DNA of 64,000 nt from Nocardioides pinisoli (GTDB taxonomy: Bacteria; Actinomycetota; Actinomycetes; Propionibacteriales; Nocardioidaceae). Under the pieces are notes generated by a model. It did not search any database. It was not told the DNA's origin and saw nothing but the letters and a program-made list of their open reading frames with translations. Below, piece after piece: positions 34,662 through 43,953 of this stretch; position 1 is the first letter of the stretch; every line of letters starts with the position of its first letter. A program made the position numbers and the translations under genes. The DNA lies in NCBI RefSeq assembly GCF_024199985.1, contig NZ_JANARS010000007.1, positions 186,001 to 250,000 of the forward strand, written 5' to 3'.

Positions 34662-35684
34662 ATGACGGTGACCCGCGAGGCGCCCCAGGTCAGGGAGGTC
34701 TCGACCTCGTCGTTGGTCCTCACTCCCGCCGTGGTCGCGCACCGCGGCGCCAGCGGGCACCGTCCCGAGCACACTCTCGAGGCCTACCGGACCGCCATCC
34801 GGATGGGCGTCGACGACATCGAGCTCGACCTCGTCGCCACTCGCGACGGGGTGCTCGTGGCGCGCCACGACCTCGAGCTCAGCGCGACGACGGACGTCGC
34901 CGAACGTCCCGGGCTGGCCCACCTGCGCCGCACGCTCGTCGTCGACGGGGTGGAGCAGCAGGGCTGGTTCGTCCAGGACCTCACGATCGCGCAGCTCAAG
35001 ACGCTCGCCGCGCGGGAGCGGATGCCCGGCACCCGGCCCGGCAACACGGCGTACGACGGCGTGGAGGGCGTCCCGACGCTGACCGAGGTGCTGGCGACGG
35101 TCCGTGCGGAGTCGGCCCGGCGCGGCCGCCCGGTGGGGGTGGCGCTGGAGCTGAAGCACGCCGCCCACCACGACGCCGTCGGGCTGCCCCTCGACGTGCC
35201 CCTGCTGCGCGAGCTCGCCCGCCAGGGCCTCGACCACCCCTGGGCCCGGGTGACGCTGATGTCGTTCGAGGCCCCGGTCCTCCGCCGCCTGGCCGCGCGC
35301 ACCCGGCTGCCGGTCGTGCGGCTCCTCGACCGTGGGCACCGCCTGACGTCCGAGGAGCTCGACGACATCGACGACTACGCCGACGGCCTCGGCGTCCACA
35401 CGTCGCTCGTGCTGCCCCGCGACGCCGGTGGGGCGGTCGGAGCGCCGTCGTCCCTCGTCCGCGACGCGCACCGCCGCGGCCTCACGGTGCACGTGTGGAC
35501 CGTGCGTGCGGAGAACCGCTTCCTGCCGACCGACCTGCGCCGCGGCACCGCGCCCGACGCGCTCGGCGACATGGCGGGGGAGGTGCGGGCGCTGCTGGCC
35601 GCCGGGGTCGACGGGATCATCACCGACCACCCCGAGCAGGCGCTGGCCGTGCTCCGCGAGCGCCCGGTGCCCGCCGTCGGCTGA
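34662..35684 (+). CDS. Glycerophosphodiester phosphodiesterase, cytosolic form (2 of 3)
   Basis: 340 residues. No signal peptide: starts MTVTREAPQVREVSTSSLVL. GDPD motif VAHRGASGHRPEHTLEAYRTAI, then VDDIELDLVATRDGVLVARHDLELSATTDV (metal Glu/Asp and second His), VALELKHAAHHD, and the final VHVWTVRAENRFLPTDLRRG and GVDGIITDHPEQAL. GGAG precedes ATG 34662. The next gene is a paralogue with a signal peptide, 63 bases away; the pair share blocks such as RPEHTL and LPRDAGG/AAG, so a tandem duplication is likely. Confidence 0.92.
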   Translation: MTVTREAPQVREVSTSSLVLTPAVVAHRGASGHRPEHTLEAYRTAIRMGVDDIELDLVATRDGVLVARHDLELSATTDVAERPGLAHLRRTLVVDGVEQQGWFVQDLTIAQLKTLAARERMPGTRPGNTAYDGVEGVPTLTEVLATVRAESARRGRPVGVALELKHAAHHDAVGLPLDVPLLRELARQGLDHPWARVTLMSFEAPVLRRLAARTRLPVVRLLDRGHRLTSEELDDIDDYADGLGVHTSLVLPRDAGGAVGAPSSLVRDAHRRGLTVHVWTVRAENRFLPTDLRRGTAPDALGDMAGEVRALLAAGVDGIITDHPEQALAVLRERPVPAVG

Positions 35685-35747
35685 GGGTTCACGAGGCGTT
35701 CACCGCCCCGACCGCGGGCCGCCGTGCCGTCCCGGTTGGCTCGTCGC

Positions 35748-36860
35748 ATGACCTCTCGGAAGACCCCCCACCTGCGCGGCGTCGCCACGACCGCCGCCCT
35801 CGCCCTGGCCGCCTCCCTGGCCGCCGTCACCACGTCCGCGCCCGCCGGCGCGGCCCCGGCCGCCGCCGCCGAGCCGTCGCTCGTCGAGCCGGTCCTGATC
35901 GGCCACCGCGGCGCGTCGGGCTACCGGCCCGAGCACACCCTTGCCGCCTACGAGCTCGCCATCGAGCAGGGCGCCGACTACATCGAGCCCGACCTCGTCT
36001 CCACCCGCGACGGCGTCCTCGTCGCCCGCCACGAGAACGAGATCGGCGGCACCACCGACGTCGCCGACCACCCCGAGTTCGCCGACCGCCGCACCACCAA
36101 GGTCATCGACGGACGCCCGGTCACCGGCTGGTTCACCGAGGACTTCACCTACCGGGAGCTGCGCACGCTGCGCGCGAAGGAGCGGCTCCCGCAGGTGCGG
36201 CCCGACAACACGGCGTACGACGGCGAGGAGCGGATCCCGACCCTCGACCAGGTCATCAAGCTGGCCCGCCGTGAGGGCGTCGGCGTCTACCCCGAGACCA
36301 AGCACCCGACCTACTTCGACTCCATCGGCCTCTCGCTGGAGGAGCCGCTCGTCGCGGCGCTGGAGAAGCGGAAGTGGGCCGACGCGGACGACCCCGTGAT
36401 CATCCAGTCCTTCGAGGTCACCAACCTCCGCGACCTCGACACGATGGTCGACGTGCCGCTCGCCCAGCTGGTGGACGCCTCGGGCGGACCCGCCGACCTG
36501 CCCGGCACGACGTACGCCTCGATGGTGACCCCGGCGGGCCTGGCCGCGATCGCGACCTACGCCGACGGGGTGGGTGCGGCGAAGAACGTGGTGCTGCCTC
36601 GCGACGCCGCCGGCCGGACGGGCGCACCGTCGTCGCTGGTGCCGGACGCCCACGACGAGGGCCTCGTCGTGCACGTGTGGACCCTGCGCCGCGAGAACCA
36701 GTTCATGGCGACGAACTTCCGCCTCGGCACCGACCCGGACGCGCCCGGCGACCTGGCCGCGGAGGCCCGCGCCTTCCTCGACGCCGGGGTCGACGGGATC
36801 TTCAGCGACAACCCGGACGTGGTCGCCCAGGTGATGGACGAGACCACCTCCCAGGAGTGA
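35748..36860 (+). CDS. Secreted glycerophosphodiester phosphodiesterase (3 of 3)
   Basis: 370 residues. Signal peptide from MTSRKTPHLRGVATTAAL to about AGAAPAAAAE. Catalytic region: LIGHRGASGYRPEHTLAAYEL, DYIEPDLVSTRDGVLVARHENEIGGTTDVA, GVYPETKHPTYF and at the end WTLRRENQFMATNFRLG, VDGIFSDNPDVV. Similar throughout to the upstream cytosolic copy (same R/K-rich linker and LPRDAAG). It probably releases glycerol 3-phosphate outside the membrane. ATG 35748 has no strong ribosome site; coupling to the upstream gene may help. Confidence 0.92.
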   Translation: MTSRKTPHLRGVATTAALALAASLAAVTTSAPAGAAPAAAAEPSLVEPVLIGHRGASGYRPEHTLAAYELAIEQGADYIEPDLVSTRDGVLVARHENEIGGTTDVADHPEFADRRTTKVIDGRPVTGWFTEDFTYRELRTLRAKERLPQVRPDNTAYDGEERIPTLDQVIKLARREGVGVYPETKHPTYFDSIGLSLEEPLVAALEKRKWADADDPVIIQSFEVTNLRDLDTMVDVPLAQLVDASGGPADLPGTTYASMVTPAGLAAIATYADGVGAAKNVVLPRDAAGRTGAPSSLVPDAHDEGLVVHVWTLRRENQFMATNFRLGTDPDAPGDLAAEARAFLDAGVDGIFSDNPDVVAQVMDETTSQE

Positions 36861-36894
36861 CAGGCAGGGCCTCGCACCGGCGTACGCTCGCCTC

Positions 36895-38607
36895 GTGACG
36901 TACGCCGGTGCCGCCCCGACCGCGACCTCGACCGCGCGCTCGAGCGCCCTCCTCGAGCGCATCCGCGCCGCGGTCATCGGCGACGACCAGGTGATGCAGG
37001 GCCCCTACGGCCCGCGCCGCGTGACCTACGCCGACTACACCGCGTCCGGCCGCAGCTTGACCTTCATCGAGGACTTCATCCGCGCCGAGGTGCTGCCGGC
37101 CTACGCCAACACCCACACCGAGGCGAGCGGCACCGGACTCCAGACGACCCGGCTCCGCGAGGACGCGCGGCGGATCATCCGCGACGCCGTGGGTGGTGAC
37201 GACGAGACCGTCGTGGTGTTCTGCGGCTCCGGCAGCACCGCCGCGATCGACAAGCTGATCGGCATCCTGGGGCTGCGGGTCCCGGCCGCGCTCGACGACC
37301 GCTACGACCTCACTGCCGCGATCCCGCCCTCGGAGCGCCCCGTCGTGTTCATCGGTCCCTTCGAGCACCACTCCAACGAGGTCCCGTGGCGCGAGACCAT
37401 CGCCGATGTCGTGACGATCCACGAGGACGCCGACGGACGGGTCTCGCTCGACCACCTCCGCGAGGAGCTCGAGGCCCACGCCGACCGGCCGCTGAAGATC
37501 GGGTCCTTCTCCGCGGCCTCCAACGTCACCGGCATCGTCACCGACACCGAGGGCGTGGCCGACCTGCTCCACGAGCACGGTGCGCTGAGCTTCTGGGACT
37601 TCGCCGCGTGCGCGCCCTACGTCGACATCGAGATGTACGGCCCCGGCCGCTCGGTCAAGGACGCGATCTTCATCAGCCCGCACAAGTTCATCGGCGGTCC
37701 GGGCACGCCCGGGGTGCTGGTCGTGCGCCGCGAGCTGATGACCAACCGGGTGCCGGTCGTGCCCGGTGGAGGCACGGTGATGTACGTCAACCCGACCGAG
37801 CACCGCTACCTCGACGACCCCGCCCACCGCGAGGAGGGCGGCACCCCCGCCATCGTCGAGTCGATCCGCGCCGGGCTGGTCTTCCAGCTCAAGCAGGCCG
37901 TCGGCGTCGAGACGATCCAGGCCCACGAGGAGGAGCTGCTGAGCCGGGCGGTGGAGGCATGGGTCGCCGAGCCGACCATCCAGATCCTCGGCAACCTCGA
38001 CTCGCAGCGTCTCTCGATCGTCTCCTTCGTCATCAAGGCGCCCGACGGGTCCTACCTCCACCACAACTTCGTGGTCGCGCTGCTCAACGACCTCTTCGGC
38101 ATCCAGACGCGCGGTGGCTGCTCGTGCGCCGGCCCCTACGGCCACCGGCTGCTCGACATCGACCTCGACACCAGCCACCAGTTCGAGGCGCAGATCGCCG
38201 GCGGGTGCGAGGGCATCAAGCCGGGCTGGGTCCGGGTCAACTTCAACTACTTCGTCGACGAGGAGGTCTTCTCCTACGTCGTGGAGGCCGTCCGGCTCGT
38301 GGCCCGCGAGGGCTGGCGGCTGCTGGGGGACTACCGCTTCGACCCGCTCACGGGACTGTGGCACCACCGCACCGGACCGGTGGAGCCGCCGCTGCGCCTC
38401 GCCGACGTGTCGTACGCCGCCGACGGGGCGATGACGTGGCCCTCGCACACGATGACGGCCCCCGTCTCGGTGCTCCGGGAGCACCTCGACGAGGGCCGCG
38501 CGATCATGGCCGCCGCGTCGCCGCCGGACTGGTCGGACGCCGCGCACCTCGGTGCGGACTTCGACGACCTCCGGTGGTTCGCCCTGCCGGCCTGCTCGTT
38601 GGGCTAG
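36895..38607 (+). CDS. Class V aminotransferase-fold PLP enzyme
   Basis: 570 residues, GTG start. The PLP-binding Lys is K264 in FISPHKFIGGPGTPG, with the Asp of the fold in AASNVTGIVTDTEG and the His of FGPFEHHSN type upstream. YANTHTEASGTGLQTTRLRE is typical of the cysteine-desulfurase-like branch. The C-terminal part (from about residue 400) holds GIQTRGGCSCAGPYGHRLL, with a Cys pair, and a region of 130 residues not found in simple desulfurases. Substrate unknown; a sulfur or amino-acid enzyme is likely. Its last 4 bases overlap the next gene's stop region on the other strand. Confidence 0.87.
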   Translation: MTYAGAAPTATSTARSSALLERIRAAVIGDDQVMQGPYGPRRVTYADYTASGRSLTFIEDFIRAEVLPAYANTHTEASGTGLQTTRLREDARRIIRDAVGGDDETVVVFCGSGSTAAIDKLIGILGLRVPAALDDRYDLTAAIPPSERPVVFIGPFEHHSNEVPWRETIADVVTIHEDADGRVSLDHLREELEAHADRPLKIGSFSAASNVTGIVTDTEGVADLLHEHGALSFWDFAACAPYVDIEMYGPGRSVKDAIFISPHKFIGGPGTPGVLVVRRELMTNRVPVVPGGGTVMYVNPTEHRYLDDPAHREEGGTPAIVESIRAGLVFQLKQAVGVETIQAHEEELLSRAVEAWVAEPTIQILGNLDSQRLSIVSFVIKAPDGSYLHHNFVVALLNDLFGIQTRGGCSCAGPYGHRLLDIDLDTSHQFEAQIAGGCEGIKPGWVRVNFNYFVDEEVFSYVVEAVRLVAREGWRLLGDYRFDPLTGLWHHRTGPVEPPLRLADVSYAADGAMTWPSHTMTAPVSVLREHLDEGRAIMAAASPPDWSDAAHLGADFDDLRWFALPACSLG

Positions 38608-38921
38608 GCGCGTCCCTCGCCCGCACGCCGGGAGCCCCACACCGTCGCCGCGAGACCGGCGGCGCCGGCCGCGATCCACGGGATCGGCATCAGCCACCGC
38701 AGCTCCTCGTCGGCGACGACGTCGCCCTGGACGAGGGCCCACACCAGCACCATCCCGGCGAAGGCGACGCCCATCACGAGGTGGCCGACGTTGACCGGGT
38801 GGAAGCCGCTGGGCCGCTCGGGTGCGTCGAGGGGACCGACCATCGGCGAGTCGTAGCCGTAGAGATCGGTGTCGTGGAAGCCGGTGTCGTGGCTGCCGGG
38901 CTCGTTCATGCCTGTGCTCAT
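38604..38921 (-). CDS. Small membrane protein
   Basis: 105 residues; AGGAG about 8 bases before ATG 38921. A polar start (Gly/Asp/Tyr-rich) precedes two TM helices, LVMGVAFAGMVLVWALVQG and LRWLMPIPWIAAGAAGLAATV, and a basic tail. Directly follows the PspC protein gene on the same strand (12 bases), so it may belong to the same envelope-stress unit. Family not recognised. Confidence 0.7.
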   Translation of the reverse strand: MSTGMNEPGSHDTGFHDTDLYGYDSPMVGPLDAPERPSGFHPVNVGHLVMGVAFAGMVLVWALVQGDVVADEELRWLMPIPWIAAGAAGLAATVWGSRRAGEGRA

Positions 38922-38933
38922 TTCGGGTGCTCC

Positions 38934-40241
38934 TCAGGCCGCTTCGCGGACGATGACCTCGCCGGCGAACAGGTCGATGGTGATGGACATGTCGGGGACC
39001 TCGTCGCCGCCGTCGCGGAACCCGTCGAGGTTGACGTCGAGGCCGTCGCGCCGCTCGTCGAAGACCCGGCTGTCGCCGGCGAAGAGGTCGGTCCGCACGG
39101 TGACGTCCATGCCGTCGGGGACCACCACCTCCACGCGGCCGCCGACTCCGTCGACGGTCACGGCGCGCCCGTCGAGCGCGTCCACGTCGGAGACGTCGGA
39201 CAGGTCGAGGGTGAGCTCGCCCCCACCGAGGTCGTAGGAGTCGCGCACCTCGGCAGCGCTGGTCGGCGCGTAGGTGAGCCGGTCGTCGGGGAAGCTGCTC
39301 GTGGCGGTGGTGGCCGCCGTGGCCAGCGCGGCCACCAGGCCGAGGGCGATCAGCCCGCCCGCGCGGCCCCAGAAGGCGCCGACCACGAGCATGGCCGCGA
39401 TGATGCCGAGGGCGAGTGCCGGGTAGGCGCTCGGGACGACATCGAGCCCGTAGATGTCGCTCACCCCGAGCGCACCGATCGCGAGGCAGATCAGGGCCAT
39501 CGTGGAGTTGAACAGGATCGGGCCGCGGCGGCGCGGGTTGCGGTACTGCCGCGGCGCCCGGGCGTACGCCTCCGGCTGCTGCCAGGCGGTCTGCTGCCAC
39601 CCGGCCTGGTCCCACCCGGTCTGGTCCCACCCGGTCTGGTCCCAGCCGGCGGGGTCGAGCCCGGCCGTGTGGTCGGGCTGCTGCTCCGCGCCGGGCGCGG
39701 CAGGACCGGCGTACCCGTAGCCGGAGCGGGGCGTCGAGCGGTCCTTGCGGTTGAGGAACCAGATGACGATCGCGGCGACGATCGCCAGCGGCCACGGAAA
39801 CCAGAACGCACCGGCCCAGTCGCCGACGGCGCTCAGCAGCGCGAGGACGCCGACACCGGCGAGGGCGAGCGAGCGGCTGCGCACGTCGAGGCCGAGCGGC
39901 TGGTCGTCGGTGCCCTCCTCGGGCACCAGGAGCCAGGCGCCGACGTAGGCGATGAGACCGGCGCCGCCGAAGAAGACCCCGACGACCAGCGCCACGCGGA
40001 TGATGATGACGTCGACGTCGAGGTGGCGGGCCAGGCCGCCGGCGACGCCGGCGACGTGCCGGTCGGTGATGCTGCGCCGCAGGCGGCCGAGGTCCTTCAT
40101 CTCCTCGCGGGTGACCCGCGGGCCCGACGGGGGCGGGGTGCCCGGTGCGGGCTGCTCGCTCGCCGTGGCGTCGGCGGGGTTCTGCCCCGCCGATGCGCCC
40201 GGTGGGGCGTCAGCAGGATTCGTGGGGCTGGGGTTGTCCAT
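38934..40241 (-). CDS. PspC-domain membrane protein
   Basis: 435 residues from ATG 40241 (GAGGAG upstream). A Pro/Ala-rich start leads to the PspC domain: RRSITDRHVAGVAGGLARHLDVD followed by VVGVFFGGAGLIAYVGAWLLVPE. Then two more hydrophobic stretches, a short tandem repeat (five residues on a GWDQT theme, about 39590-39660), two further TM helices and a beta-rich C-terminal part (TLDLSDVSDVDALDGRAVTV, DVTVRTDLFAGDSRV) like the LiaF/toast-rack fold. PspC proteins sense or relay envelope stress. It is divergent from a PspC-containing histidine kinase 143 bases away, so both are probably one system. Confidence 0.88.
   Translation of the reverse strand: MDNPSPTNPADAPPGASAGQNPADATASEQPAPGTPPPSGPRVTREEMKDLGRLRRSITDRHVAGVAGGLARHLDVDVIIIRVALVVGVFFGGAGLIAYVGAWLLVPEEGTDDQPLGLDVRSRSLALAGVGVLALLSAVGDWAGAFWFPWPLAIVAAIVIWFLNRKDRSTPRSGYGYAGPAAPGAEQQPDHTAGLDPAGWDQTGWDQTGWDQAGWQQTAWQQPEAYARAPRQYRNPRRRGPILFNSTMALICLAIGALGVSDIYGLDVVPSAYPALALGIIAAMLVVGAFWGRAGGLIALGLVAALATAATTATSSFPDDRLTYAPTSAAEVRDSYDLGGGELTLDLSDVSDVDALDGRAVTVDGVGGRVEVVVPDGMDVTVRTDLFAGDSRVFDERRDGLDVNLDGFRDGGDEVPDMSITIDLFAGEVIVREAA
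39590..39660 (-). repeat. 15-base tandem repeat inside the PspC gene
   Basis: Three to four copies of a 15-base unit (CCCACCCGGTCTGGT and variants) encode the GWDQT repeat of the linker between TM helices. A tract of this type can change length by slippage. Confidence 0.7.
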
Positions 40242-40384
40242 GCCCCAACTCTCCTCGGCGGCGTCGCCCCGCACCATCGGGGACAGCCCTGATCCTCGTC
40301 GTGGCCGCCGGGGTCCGGGTCAGGGTCGGCTCGGGGTCAGTCCTCATGGTCGCGCACCTGCGCGCCTGCGACGATGGAGGCACG

Positions 40385-41755
40385 ATGAGCCACCCCACGA
40401 CCCCCGCCCACCCGGCTGCGCAACCGGCCGGCCACCCGGCTGCCCGGCCGCGCCCGGGTGCCCGGCGCCGCGCCTACCGCGACATCTCGGCGCCGATCGC
40501 CGGTGGCGTCGCCGCCGGTCTCGCCGAGCACCTGGCGCTGCCGGTGCTGTGGGTGCGTGGCTTCTTCGTGGCCACCGCGTTCCTCGGCGGGTTCGGGCTC
40601 ATGCTCTACGCCGGCCTGTGGGTGTTCCTGCCCGCAGACCAGCACTTCGAGGTCGGCGCCCCCGGCCTGGAGAGCGCCACCCGCACCGGCAAGCGCCCCG
40701 GGCGCCGGTCGCGGCTGCGCGACGCCGGCCCGGCGATCGCACTGGGTGCGCTGTTCTTCGGCGTGGTGCTCGGCGTCGAGGCGATCTTCGGCCAGGGGGT
40801 GCTCTTCTGGCCCGTGGTCCTCGCTGTCGCGGGCATCGGGCTGCTGTGGCGCCAGGCCGACGAGGCCCAGCGCGAGCGGTGGATGGACTCGTCGGGGCGC
40901 ATCGACCCCTTCCGGGCGATCTTCGGCAACGGTGGCTGGGCCTCCTACGCACGCATCGCCGCTGGCCTCGGGCTCATCGTCGCCGCCCTCATCGTCTTCG
41001 CCGTCGCCGCGGGGCAGGCGACCTTCGCGGTCCCGGTGCTCGTCGCCGGCCTGCTCGGGCTGCTCGGCCTCGCCATCGTGGTCGGGCCGTGGGCGCTGAG
41101 GCTGGTCAACGACCTCGGCGCCGAGCGGGCCGAGCGGGTCCGCACCCAGGAGCGCGCCGACATGGCCGCGCACCTGCACGACTCGGTGCTGCAGACGCTC
41201 GCGCTGATCCAGAAGAACGCGCACGACGCCACCACCGTCGCCCGGCTGGCGCGCTCGCAGGAGCGCGACCTGCGCCAGTGGCTCTTCGAGGCCGACTCCG
41301 GCGACGCGACGACCCTCGCGGGCGCGCTGAAGGAGATGGCGGCCGACGTGGAGTCCCAGCACCCGGTCGTCGTCGACGTGGTCACCGTGGGCGACTGCGA
41401 CCTCGACGAGGCGCTGCGCCCGATCGTCCTCGCCGCACGCGAGGCCGTGGTCAACGTCGCCAAGCACGCGGGCACCCAGCGGGCCGACGTCTACGCCGAG
41501 ACCACCGCCGGAGCCGTCGACGTGTTCGTCCGTGACCGGGGTGCCGGCTTCGACGTCGCCGCCGTGGCCGGCGACCGCCACGGCGTGCGCAACAGCATCG
41601 TCGACCGGATGTCGCGCCACGGCGGCAGCGCGGACGTACGCTCTGCTCCCGGTGAGGGGACCGAGGTCCGGCTCCACATGCCCCGCGCCGCGCAGCACCA
41701 ACCCGACAGCCAGCCCCACGACCACGACCCCCAGGACCACGAGGAGACCCGATGA
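40385..41755 (+). CDS. PspC-domain sensor histidine kinase
   Basis: 456 residues; GGAGG 5 bases before ATG 40385. A PspC domain (RDISAPIAGGVAAGLAEHL, WVRGFFVATAFLGGFGLMLYAGLWVFLP) precedes further TM helices, then a HisKA_3 kinase part: ERADMAAHLHDSVLQTLALIQ with the phospho-accepting His near residue 265, and the ATPase with EAVVNVAKHAGTQRADVYAE (N-box), FVRDRGAGFD and GVRNSIVDRMSRHGGS (G-boxes). The C-terminal His/Asp-rich tail (QPHDHDPQDHEETR) is unusual. Its stop overlaps the response regulator start (ATGA). Senses envelope stress, with the divergent PspC protein. Confidence 0.93.
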   Translation: MSHPTTPAHPAAQPAGHPAARPRPGARRRAYRDISAPIAGGVAAGLAEHLALPVLWVRGFFVATAFLGGFGLMLYAGLWVFLPADQHFEVGAPGLESATRTGKRPGRRSRLRDAGPAIALGALFFGVVLGVEAIFGQGVLFWPVVLAVAGIGLLWRQADEAQRERWMDSSGRIDPFRAIFGNGGWASYARIAAGLGLIVAALIVFAVAAGQATFAVPVLVAGLLGLLGLAIVVGPWALRLVNDLGAERAERVRTQERADMAAHLHDSVLQTLALIQKNAHDATTVARLARSQERDLRQWLFEADSGDATTLAGALKEMAADVESQHPVVVDVVTVGDCDLDEALRPIVLAAREAVVNVAKHAGTQRADVYAETTAGAVDVFVRDRGAGFDVAAVAGDRHGVRNSIVDRMSRHGGSADVRSAPGEGTEVRLHMPRAAQHQPDSQPHDHDPQDHEETR

Positions 41756-42417
41756 ACCAGGCCCAGCCGACGGGTCCCGTGCGTGTCGTGCTGGTCGACG
41801 ACCACGCGATGTTCCGCGCGGGCGTGCGCGCCGAGCTCGCGGCCAGCGGCGCCGGCCTGGTCGAGGTCGTCGGCGAGGCGGCCGACGCCGACGCCGCCGT
41901 CTCCGTCGTACGTGAGCTGCAGCCCCAGGTCGTGCTGCTCGACGTGCACCTGCCCGGCGGGGGAGGCGTGGAGGTGATGCGCCGCCAGCCGTCGCCCGAC
42001 ACGCTCTACCTCGCGCTGTCGGTCTCCGACGCGGCCGAGGACGTCATCGGCACCATCCGCGGCGGCGCGCGCGGCTACGTCACCAAGACCATCACCGGGC
42101 CCGAGCTCGTCGACGCGATCACCCGCGTCGCCGGGGGAGACGCGGTGTTCTCACCGCGGCTCGCCGGCTTCGTGCTCGACGCCTTCGCCGGGTCGATCGA
42201 CGTCGCGGCGGTCGACGAGGACCTCGACCGCCTCACCGAGCGCGAGCGGGAGGTGATGCGGCTCATCGCCCGTGGCTACGCCTACAAGGAGGTCGCCAAG
42301 GAGCTGTTCATCTCGGTCAAGACCGTGGAGACCCACATGTCGTCGGTGCTCCGCAAGCTGCAGCTCTCGAGTCGTCACGAGCTGACGAAGTGGGCCTCTG
42401 ACCGACGTCTGCTCTGA
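41752..42417 (+). CDS. LuxR-type (NarL family) response regulator
   Basis: 221 residues. Receiver domain with the DD pair in VLVDDHAMFRAG, phospho-accepting Asp64 in VVLLDVHLPGGGG, Thr/Ser in ALSVSDAAED and Lys in RGYVTKTITG. C-terminal LuxR helix-turn-helix: LTEREREVMRLIARGYAYKEVAKELFISVKTVETHMSSVL. Start ATG 41752 is within the last codons of the kinase, so kinase and regulator are translated together. Targets probably include the pspC genes next to it. Confidence 0.93.
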   Translation: MNQAQPTGPVRVVLVDDHAMFRAGVRAELAASGAGLVEVVGEAADADAAVSVVRELQPQVVLLDVHLPGGGGVEVMRRQPSPDTLYLALSVSDAAEDVIGTIRGGARGYVTKTITGPELVDAITRVAGGDAVFSPRLAGFVLDAFAGSIDVAAVDEDLDRLTEREREVMRLIARGYAYKEVAKELFISVKTVETHMSSVLRKLQLSSRHELTKWASDRRLL

Positions 42418-42519
42418 CGCGCCGTCGCCCCCGTCGGGGTGGGCGATGTTTGACAAGGGCGGGCTGAGGCGCTGGGGTCGGTGAGAACCCCCACCCCACT
42501 CGGGAAGCGAGGCCCCACC

Positions 42520-43953
42520 GTGGCCGACTCGACGACCGCCGTTGCCGACACCACCGACGACGAAGGCGGCCTCAAGAGATCCATCACCGGGGCGCAGCTG
42601 TTCTTCTACACCCTGGGCGACGTCCTGGGATCGGGAATCTACGTCCTCATCGGCCTGGTGGCCGCAGCCGTGGGCGGAGCGTTCTGGATCGCCTTCGCCG
42701 CCGGAGTGACCGTGGCGGCCATCACCGGCTCGGCCTACGCCGAGCTCGTCACGAAGTACCCGCAGGCCGCGGGTTCCTCGCTCTACGTGCAGAAGGCGTT
42801 CGGCAACAAGGCGCTGACGTTCCTGGTCACCGTGTCCTTCCTGTCGGCCAGCTTCGCGGCCTCCGGCTCGCTGGCGGCGGGGTTCGCCTCGTACTTCGGC
42901 CAGCTCTTCGACGGCGGCGGCCCGCCGGCGCTGCTGGTCTCGCTGGTCTTCGTCGCCGTGCTGGTGGTCATCAACTACATCGGCATCACCGAGTCGGTCG
43001 TGATGAACATGCTCATGACCTTCATCGAGCTCAGCGGCCTGGTCATCGTGATGATCATCGGCGTCTGGTACGTCGCCGAGGGCAACGCGGACTTCGGGAC
43101 GCTCACCGACATCAGCGTCTCCGGCAACCCCGCGCTCGCCGTCCTCGCCGGAGTCGCGCTCTCCTTCTTCGCCATGACGGGCTTCGAGAACACCGCCAAC
43201 GTGGCCGAGGAGACCATCGACCCCTACAGGGCGTTCCCGCGCTCGCTCATCGGCGGCATGGTCGTGGCCGGTGTGGTCTACGTGCTCGTCTCGATGGCCG
43301 CTGCGCTGACCGTGCCGACCGACCAGCTGGCCGAGTCCGACGTGGCGCTGCTCGAGGTGGTCAAGCAGGGGATCCTCCCCTTCTCCACCGACCTGATGAC
43401 CACCATCTTCACCATCATCGCGCTCGTCGCGATCACCAACACCACGCTCGTGACCCTGGTGACGCAGCCCCGCATCCTCTACGGCATGGCTCGCGAGGAC
43501 GTCGTCCCCGGAGTGTTCGCCAAGGTCCACGCGAGCCGGCGCAGCCCCTGGGTGGGCCTGCTGTTCAGCGGCCTGGTGGTCGGCGGCCTGCTCGTCACCG
43601 GCACCCTCGTCACCGAGGCCGGCGGCAAGCTCGACCTCGTCAACCGGCTGGCCCTGGTCACGGTCGTCTTCCTGCTCGCCATCTACGCGCTGGTCATCGT
43701 GACGTGCCTGAAGCTGCGCGGACACGACGAGGACGAGCGGGCGTTCCGCGCCAGCACGCCCCTGCTGGTCCTCGGGCTGGTCGGGAACCTCGCGATCCTC
43801 TACTACGCCGTCTATGACGACCCTGCGTCGCTCTACTGGTGCGCCGGGCTGCTCGCCGTGGGTGTCGTGCTCTACCTGGTCGAGCAGCTCTTCGGTGGGC
43901 GGTCCCGCCCCCGACCCGGCACCGCCTCGCGCGCACCGAAGGGAGACAGCTGA
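42520..43953 (+). CDS. APC family amino acid permease
   Basis: 477 residues from GTG 42520 (GAGG 8 bases before; an in-frame GTG at 42481 is an alternative). 12 or so TM helices; first helix with the substrate-binding FYTLGDVLGSGIYVLIGLV, the conserved EETIDPYRAFPRSLIGG, and ALSFFAMTGFENTANVAE. Imports amino acids or related compounds by proton or antiport coupling. The stop shares its last base with the ATG of a universal stress protein (TGATG). Confidence 0.9.
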   Translation: MADSTTAVADTTDDEGGLKRSITGAQLFFYTLGDVLGSGIYVLIGLVAAAVGGAFWIAFAAGVTVAAITGSAYAELVTKYPQAAGSSLYVQKAFGNKALTFLVTVSFLSASFAASGSLAAGFASYFGQLFDGGGPPALLVSLVFVAVLVVINYIGITESVVMNMLMTFIELSGLVIVMIIGVWYVAEGNADFGTLTDISVSGNPALAVLAGVALSFFAMTGFENTANVAEETIDPYRAFPRSLIGGMVVAGVVYVLVSMAAALTVPTDQLAESDVALLEVVKQGILPFSTDLMTTIFTIIALVAITNTTLVTLVTQPRILYGMAREDVVPGVFAKVHASRRSPWVGLLFSGLVVGGLLVTGTLVTEAGGKLDLVNRLALVTVVFLLAIYALVIVTCLKLRGHDEDERAFRASTPLLVLGLVGNLAILYYAVYDDPASLYWCAGLLAVGVVLYLVEQLFGGRSRPRPGTASRAPKGDS

